A model generated the notes under the pieces. That model had not been told where the DNA came from, made no database searches, and was given only the letters and a program-made list of their open reading frames with translations. 64,000 bases of DNA from Nostoc sp. NMS7 (GTDB taxonomy: Bacteria; Cyanobacteriota; Cyanobacteriia; Cyanobacteriales; Nostocaceae): contig NZ_JABXKJ010000231.1 in assembly GCF_017115085.1 (NCBI RefSeq), forward strand, positions 124,001 to 188,000. Direction: 5' to 3'. Below are positions 60,158 through 64,000 of the stretch, piece by piece. How positions within the stretch are numbered: position 1 is the first letter of the stretch; each line of letters begins with the position of its first letter. The position numbers and the translations under genes were made by a program.

Positions 60158-60229
60158 TCCACCTGAGAGGTACTGCCCCTCCTATCTCTGTGTTATCAGC
60201 ACAGTGCCTCACTTTTCGGCTTCAGGTGG
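60158..60229 (-). tRNA. tRNA-Ile(GAU) with abnormal T-loop
   Basis: Acceptor CCACCTG/CAGGTGG and anticodon stem CTGTG/CACAG are perfect; loop CTGATAA gives anticodon GAT. The T-stem GGAGG/CCTCT pairs, but the loop reads GGCAGTA, lacking the conserved TTC. D-loop also lacks the GG pair. Confidence 0.8.
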
Positions 60230-60237
60230 AAAAGAGG

Positions 60238-60337
60238 GAGATGCAGGAATCGTAGCTTGCTTCCCGTAGGGTACCCCTACAGTTTGCTGTACCCTGGTTT
60301 TCAAGACCAGTTGCCGTCCATTCAGCAAGCAGCATCT
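60238..60337 (-). tRNA. tRNA-Ser(UGA), degenerate
   Basis: Type II, about 100 nt. Acceptor AGATGC/GCATCT, D-stem TTGC/GCAA and anticodon stem CTGGT/ACCAG pair well; loop CTTGAAA gives anticodon TGA. The T-arm region (GGGAAGCAAGCTACGATTCC) forms only an irregular stem with a large loop and no TTCRA. Confidence 0.7.
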
Positions 60338-60347
60338 TCCATTCAGG

Positions 60348-60422
60348 GGTATCTGACGGGACTTGAACCCGCTATGACTGGTTCCACAAACCAGCGCCTC
60401 GACCACTTTCGCTTCAGATACC
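60348..60422 (-). tRNA. tRNA-His(GUG)
   Basis: Acceptor GTATCTG/CAGATAC is perfect and has the tRNA-His hallmark extra G at -1 facing C73. Anticodon loop TTGTGGA gives GTG. T-arm GCGGG-TTCAAGT-CCCGT is normal. The best-formed member of the array. Confidence 0.9.
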
Positions 60423-60427
60423 ATCAG

Positions 60428-60501
60428 TGGAATCAATGGGACTTGAACCCATAACCTCCTGCTTGCAAAACAGGCGCTCTATCCAATTGAGCTACACCAG
60501 C
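60428..60501 (-). tRNA. tRNA-Ala(UGC), weak acceptor
   Basis: D-arm GCTC/GAGC, anticodon stem CCTGT/GCAGG with loop TTTGCAA (TGC) and T-arm ATGGG-TTCAAGT-CCCAT are excellent. The acceptor halves (GCTGGTG and TGATTCC) barely pair. The flanks CAGT/ACTG are complementary. Confidence 0.8.
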
Positions 60502-60512
60502 ACTGTTTTTGG

Positions 60513-60585
60513 TGACGGAGGCAAGAATTGAGCCTGCCGATGTTCAGGTTATGAGCCTGACGAGCCACCGTTGCTCCATCCCCGC
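60513..60585 (-). tRNA. tRNA-Met(CAU), initiator-like body
   Basis: D-stem GAGC/GCTC, anticodon stem TCAGG/CCTGA with loop CTCATAA, and T-arm with loop CTCAATT. The body resembles initiator tRNA. The acceptor pairs only partly (GCGGGGA with CTCCGTC). A CCA end is encoded (60510-60512). Confidence 0.78.
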
Positions 60586-60596
60586 ATATTCACCAA

Positions 60597-60679
60597 TACC
60601 CCTGACTGGATTTGAACCTGCGTGCAAAAAAGAACAGTTTTACAGACTGTCGCCTTCAGCCAGACTCGGCCACCGACCC
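60597..60679 (-). tRNA. tRNA-Tyr(GUA), degenerate acceptor
   Basis: D-stem GCC/GGC, anticodon stem ACAGT/ACTGT with loop CTGTAAA (GTA), a longer variable region and T-loop TTCAAAT. The acceptor (GGGTCGG with CAGGGGT) has three mismatches and two GU pairs, and the T-stem has one mismatch. Confidence 0.75.
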
Positions 60680-60686
60680 ATAATCA

Positions 60687-60758
60687 TTCCCCCGACGAGA
60701 ATTGAACTCGCATCTTTGCTTTGAAAGAGCAATGACTTAACCATTCGTCCACGAGGGC
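60687..60758 (-). tRNA. tRNA-Glu(UUC), first in the array
   Basis: Acceptor GCCCTCG/CGGGGGA pairs except the terminal G-A. D-stem GAC/GTC, anticodon stem TTGCT/AGCAA with loop CTTTCAA (TTC), T-arm GCGAG-TTCAATT-CTCGT. No encoded CCA. Confidence 0.85.
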
Positions 60759-60819
60759 ACAATTTATCGAATTTTAGATTTTAAATTAAATTTTTTAATC
60801 TAAAATCTGCAATCCAAAA

Positions 60820-60840
60820 TCCAATTGAGCTACACCCCGA
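60820..60840 (-). pseudogene. Truncated tRNA 5' fragment
   Basis: On the minus strand TCGGGGTGTAGCTCAATTGG plus A is the acceptor and D-arm of a tRNA (compare tRNA-Ala in the array). It breaks off into an AT-rich dispersed repeat (TTGGATTGCAGATTTTAGAT and similar), so the rest of the tRNA has been lost or replaced. Confidence 0.7.
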
Positions 60841-61264
60841 TTTTTGGTGAACTTGCCTATTTCTTATTCAGTTTTCAAGGTTCAGAAAAATTACTTTTAA
60901 CTGTTAGAAACTCTGAGGAAAACAACCGAAACTCTAGGTAGCAACCCTATTGTGTATTACGGATGTATTCAGTGGTTTTCATGAGTGCAAACCATCTAAG
61001 TTTGCAAGTAAAAACAGCTTTGTTGACTGGGGACTTTGGTTTATTTCAACGCCTGTCCTTTAGTTGGATGTACAACATAACTTTGCGAAGCTTTGTCTTT
61101 CGCCTCAATACAAAATAATACAAAATACTACAAGAGGTGTCAAGGGGTTTCAGAAAGTTTTTTTGAAATTGTCTGTAAAAGCTGCTGCACTTAGATTTGA
61201 ACTTGCTAACTCCTCTGAAAAGTCAAACTACAGTTATGATTGGGTGAGTATTTAAAAGCCTGAC
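60841..61264. other. Leader region of the tRNA array and deacetylase gene
   Basis: About 420 bp. The minus-strand promoter for the array and the plus-strand promoter for the deacetylase should lie here. A short repeat AATACAAAATAATACAAAAT (about 61108-61128) was noted; no clear -35/-10 pair. Confidence 0.4.
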
Positions 61265-62116
61265 GTGACAGACAACTACCTCAAGCGACAAAAGATAATT
61301 AGTGTTGTTGCGATCGCCTCTTGTATTACAGCTTGTAGTATGGCTCCAGGCACCTCCCCACAATTGGGGTTGAACCAGCCTTTAAGGAAAATCCATGCTG
61401 CACAAGTTCCAGATCATCCAGCAAAAGGCCAAATTAATGCCCAGCTACCGCCATCAGCCAAAGTAGAAAACCTTACCTTTACAGTCCCAGCTAAATTTCA
61501 GGGAAAAACAGTTTATCAGGTGAAACCCAGGAACGACGAGAAGGTTATTGCTCTAGGCATTGATGATGGTCCCTGGCCAAAGACAACCCTAGAAATGCTG
61601 GATATCCTGAAGCAAAATGATGTTAAGGTGACATTCTTTTGGGTAGGACAAGCTTTGCAAGCAAATCCTGACCTAGCCAAGCGTGAGGTAGCCGAGGGAC
61701 ACGCCATTGGCAACCATACTTGGCATCATTGGTATCGGCGAATGGATGAAGCCACAGCCAAGAGTGAAATTGATCGCACAGCTGACCTGATATACAAAAC
61801 TACAGGAGTCAAAACTGCTCTGTTTCGTCCTCCTGGAGGCGTTTTAAACAATGGACTAGCCGCTTACGCCAAAAGCCAGAAGGACGCTGTAATTATGTGG
61901 TCACTAACTTCAGCCGATACTGACCCTCACGCCAAACCGCAGGCATTTGTAAATAATGTCCTGAAAGGCGCAAAACCAGGTTCTATTGTTTTGATGCATG
62001 ATGGTGGCGGCGATCGCCACAGAACTATAGAAGCATTGCCACAAATCATTAGCGGACTCAAACAGCAAGGCTACCGATTTGTGACAATTCCCGAACTTTT
62101 AAAAATGGGGCAATAA
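61265..62116 (+). CDS. Polysaccharide deacetylase (NodB domain), lipoprotein-like
   Basis: 283 residues from a GTG. N-terminal hydrophobic segment with lipobox-like SCITACS, then a NodB domain: IDDGPWPKTT (metal Asp), HAIGNHTWHHWY (metal His pair), FRPPGGVLN and LMHDGGGDR. CE4 esterases remove N-acetyl groups from peptidoglycan or exopolysaccharide outside the cytoplasm. It diverges from the tRNA array. Confidence 0.92.
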   Translation: MTDNYLKRQKIISVVAIASCITACSMAPGTSPQLGLNQPLRKIHAAQVPDHPAKGQINAQLPPSAKVENLTFTVPAKFQGKTVYQVKPRNDEKVIALGIDDGPWPKTTLEMLDILKQNDVKVTFFWVGQALQANPDLAKREVAEGHAIGNHTWHHWYRRMDEATAKSEIDRTADLIYKTTGVKTALFRPPGGVLNNGLAAYAKSQKDAVIMWSLTSADTDPHAKPQAFVNNVLKGAKPGSIVLMHDGGGDRHRTIEALPQIISGLKQQGYRFVTIPELLKMGQ

Positions 62117-62117
62117 A

Positions 62118-62139
62118 GGGTGAGAAATTCTACTCACCC
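62118..62139. terminator. Hairpin between convergent genes
   Basis: GGGTGAG (62118-62124) pairs with CTCACCC (62133-62139), directly after the deacetylase stop and just before the stop of the convergent gene. The T-run is weak. Confidence 0.5.
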
Positions 62140-62146
62140 TACTAGT

Positions 62147-62539
62147 TTATTCGCTCATCACAGAAGCACTGCTCTCTTGAGCTTCCTGCCAAAGTTTGTG
62201 CAAAAAGAACTCAGCGCGATCGCTGATAGTGGTGACAAACACACCTACAGCATCCTTATAACTATCAGATAGCCAAGAACCCCGCAGGGTGACTTCCATA
62301 TATTCGGCATCGCAGGCACAGAGGGCAATGATTCCTCTGTCATCTCTTTTTACCTCAGCCCTGAGTATTTCTACTCCTGGCAAATCAACAGGAAGCAAAA
62401 AGGAAGCGGTATTGGGTTCAATGCACAAACCTTGCCCAACTCGCAGGGATAAAATTACTCGCTGTGCTACCCATTCTTCAAGTGACAGAGTGACACATTC
62501 CAAATCAAAGCTACTTTCAGTGTAAGTTAATTTCAGCAT
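62147..62539 (-). CDS. Conserved hypothetical protein
   Basis: 130 residues, alpha/beta, starting MLKLTYTESSFDLECVTLSLEEWV. No motif recognised. It follows the HNH gene by 16 bp on the same strand, so the two are probably co-transcribed. It appears to be a cyanobacterial hypothetical; function unknown. Confidence 0.8.
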   Translation of the reverse strand: MLKLTYTESSFDLECVTLSLEEWVAQRVILSLRVGQGLCIEPNTASFLLPVDLPGVEILRAEVKRDDRGIIALCACDAEYMEVTLRGSWLSDSYKDAVGVFVTTISDRAEFFLHKLWQEAQESSASVMSE

Positions 62540-62555
62540 TCCTTATGCTCTCCTG

Positions 62556-63095
62556 TTATTCCAGGCTTCCTTGCATATCTATCCAAAACTGTTCAGCAAA
62601 AGAAATCGCGGGGTGAATTGGTGCTTTTGGCTTGGTACGCAGTTGCATACCAGCTTCAAACAGGGTGCAATCGCCTTTACGGGAGTTACATCTTTCACAA
62701 GCTGCGACTACGTTATCCCAAGTGTGAGAACCGCCTTTAGAACGTGGCATCACATGATCTAGCGTTAGATGTTTGCCGCTACCGCAATATTGGCAACTGT
62801 GATGGTCTCGTCGCAACACTTCCCGGCGATTCACTGGCGGAACTTTCCACATCCGCTCATTGGAAGTGATTGTCAAGCGAATGTGTTTTGGTACCTCAAT
62901 TACCAAACTGGGTGAGCGAACTCGCCAGCCGCCTTCTGTGGTAAAACCCAGAGGTTGGGCTTTGTTGCTTACTAACAGCACAATCGCCCGCTTGATATTC
63001 ACCTGACACAGTGGCAAGTAATTTTGCGAAAACACCACCACAGATTGCTCTAACACTTGCATTGCGATCGCGCCGCGCCTGGAAGATATCGTCAC
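62556..63095 (-). CDS. HNH endonuclease
   Basis: 179 residues. HNH core: VLRRDHHSCQYCGSGKHLTLDHVMPRSKGG...DNVVAACERCNSRKGD, with two CxxC zinc pairs and the catalytic His. The GTG at 63095 is preceded by AGGAG at 7 bp and is chosen; the ATG at 63062 lacks a ribosome-binding site. Such stand-alone HNH proteins are widespread in cyanobacteria; target unknown. It is in one unit with the downstream hypothetical. Confidence 0.9.
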   Translation of the reverse strand: MTISSRRGAIAMQVLEQSVVVFSQNYLPLCQVNIKRAIVLLVSNKAQPLGFTTEGGWRVRSPSLVIEVPKHIRLTITSNERMWKVPPVNRREVLRRDHHSCQYCGSGKHLTLDHVMPRSKGGSHTWDNVVAACERCNSRKGDCTLFEAGMQLRTKPKAPIHPAISFAEQFWIDMQGSLE

Positions 63096-63115
63096 AGCTT
63101 CACTCCTGATAAAAA

Positions 63116-63147
63116 AACCCCCGCTTCCTTTCGGTGAAGCGGGGGTT
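63116..63147 (-). terminator. Rho-independent terminator (minus strand)
   Basis: AACCCCCGCTTC (63116-63127) pairs with GAAGCGGGGGTT (63136-63147); on the minus strand it is followed by T7. It ends some minus-strand transcript just before the HNH gene. Confidence 0.85.
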
Positions 63148-63173
63148 AGAATTGACCGGAAAATTTTCTGGTC

Positions 63174-63422
63174 TCATATTGGTACAGTATTTCTTTGCCT
63201 GTACCCCCCGCTTTTTTGATCTAGTTGTGGTTTTGCAATCAACGCATTAATGCTGAGATGTCTAAAATCATAATTACCCTCTGTGATTTGCCCATGATTT
63301 CGGCTACCATCGCCCATAAATAAATACTCCACTCCCATAGCAGCCGATTCCCAACCGGCTCGGCAATTGGTAGCGCACAAATATCTAGAGATGGGGTAAA
63401 TGGATTTCACAGAAAATTTCAC
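63174..63422 (-). CDS. Doubtful small ORF before the terminator
   Basis: 82 codons (GTG start at 63422, no clear ribosome-binding site) that end 27 bp before a strong minus-strand terminator. The sequence (KFSVKSIYPISRYLCATNCR, then HGQITEGNYDFRHLSINA) has no recognised family. The terminator suggests that something is transcribed here: a small protein or a small RNA. Confidence 0.25.
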   Translation of the reverse strand: MKFSVKSIYPISRYLCATNCRAGWESAAMGVEYLFMGDGSRNHGQITEGNYDFRHLSINALIAKPQLDQKSGGYRQRNTVPI

Positions 63423-63493
63423 CTATTAAACATTCCTTTAAACATACTACACTTGTATTACTGTCCTGTCTATACCTTTAAGGAGAAAAAGTG

Positions 63494-63829
63494 ATGCATA
63501 CGATCGCTCGCACCCCAACCACCGATATGGAAGTTACCAGCATCCGCCTAGAGCGGGAACTCAAAGATAAGCTCAAAGAAATAGCTGGGAATCAGGGATA
63601 TCAAGCTCTGATCCGAGATATCCTTTGGAATTATGTCCAGCAAAAATCAGGTGAGTGGAAGCCTCGATTTTCCCGAACCGACATTCGAGCTAGCATAGCT
63701 GCCACAGCTTGGCAAGAAGAACGCTGTGTACTCACAGGTCAACTAATTCAACCTCAACAACCGATGTTGTTAGGACTGACCAGGAATGGCGATATGGTTC
63801 CTCTGAGTGTCGAGAGCTTGGCTGGATAG
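63494..63829 (+). CDS. Ribbon-helix-helix-like small protein
   Basis: 111 residues. EVTSIRLERELKDKLKEIAGNQGYQALIRDILWNYV looks like an RHH/CopG DNA-binding domain; the C-terminal part (ERCVLTGQLIQPQQPMLLGL) is unassigned. AAGGAG at 63480-63485 is eight bases from the ATG at 63494 (a GTG at 63491 is also possible). Probably a conserved cyanobacterial regulator-like protein. Confidence 0.8.
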   Translation: MHTIARTPTTDMEVTSIRLERELKDKLKEIAGNQGYQALIRDILWNYVQQKSGEWKPRFSRTDIRASIAATAWQEERCVLTGQLIQPQQPMLLGLTRNGDMVPLSVESLAG

Positions 63830-64000
63830 TCTTATATTTAGGCAATGCAGCTCAGTTATTAGTAATAATAATTGGGCTGCATTCAAAATTTAAGTTTTAT
63901 GAATATTTTACTGAGAGTTACGGAGATTAAAGAGTAGCTTGTTGAACCTACTAATTTCAAAAAAAAAATTAACAAAAATTTATGAAATAAATTAAATGAA
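63830..64000. other. Window end, nothing seen
   Basis: AT-rich sequence with no recognised feature. Confidence 0.4.

Noticed and set aside
60209-60724. Open frames within the tRNA array
   Set aside because: They are translations of tRNA genes on either strand.
62556-63095. HNH protein as a homing endonuclease of the tRNA array
   Set aside because: It is a widespread stand-alone cyanobacterial type, 1.8 kb away and separated by another gene; no intron or intein is present.

Overview
The window is chromosomal DNA of a filamentous, heterocyst-type cyanobacterium, most like Nostoc or Anabaena. The evidence is frequent HIP1 octamers (GCGATCGC), heptamer tandem repeats of the TTAGGAG and GGGCATT type, and cyanobacterial genes throughout: NDH-1 subunit NdhD, light-dependent Por, the vinyl reductase BciB, CrtB and CrtP, SqdB and SqdX, Ycf35/45/46 homologues and LdpA. 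No rRNA, CRISPR array, intact transposase or prophage was seen.

Layout. 1-0.8 kb: 5' part of a C5 DNA methyltransferase. 0.9-8.8 kb (minus): the outer-membrane cluster purC-bamA-lpxC-fabZ-lpxA-lpxB, which joins lipid A synthesis to outer-membrane protein assembly. 9.8-14 kb: a small conserved protein, then sqdB and sqdX for sulfolipid, separated by a repeat-filled spacer, and a lipoprotein. 14.5-17.1 kb (plus): RHH protein, Ycf46-type AAA ATPase and Ycf35, closed by two consecutive terminators. 17.2-20.2 kb: an accessory patch with a possible nuclease plus hydrophobic-domain protein, a retropepsin-like protein and a truncated Uma2 nuclease. 20.3-34.9 kb: mostly core genes (ndhD, peroxiredoxin-glutaredoxin, PAP2, folK, PBP1A, rsmB, GH100 invertase). 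35.7-40.3 kb: hydrolase, HEPN/Abi protein, decayed HicB, bciB and a DUF433/DUF5615 pair. 40.3-44.9 kb: ldpA, ycf45-type ATPase, a histidine-kinase relic and a MOSC protein. 45.1-50 kb: relics, por, HigBA, a DUF6887/6888-like pair, a tRNA-like element and an unknown protein. 50.1-60 kb: sdhA, an amino-acid-binding lipoprotein, tRNA-Ser, crtP-crtB and nagZ. 60-60.8 kb: a dense array of eight divergent tRNA genes. 61-64 kb: polysaccharide deacetylase, HNH endonuclease and an RHH protein.

Two themes stand out. The first is the tRNA array: eight tRNA-like genes within 750 bp, mostly 5-11 bp apart, with different anticodons. Some members are well formed (His), while others have poor acceptor stems or abnormal T-loops, and a broken tRNA piece lies upstream. 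The second is the spread of short palindromic elements. Several have entered reading frames and now encode protein: the C-termini of LpxB and LpxC, a loop in LdpA, the tail of a PIN-like toxin, and a whole 91-bp MITE-like element read through in a membrane protein.
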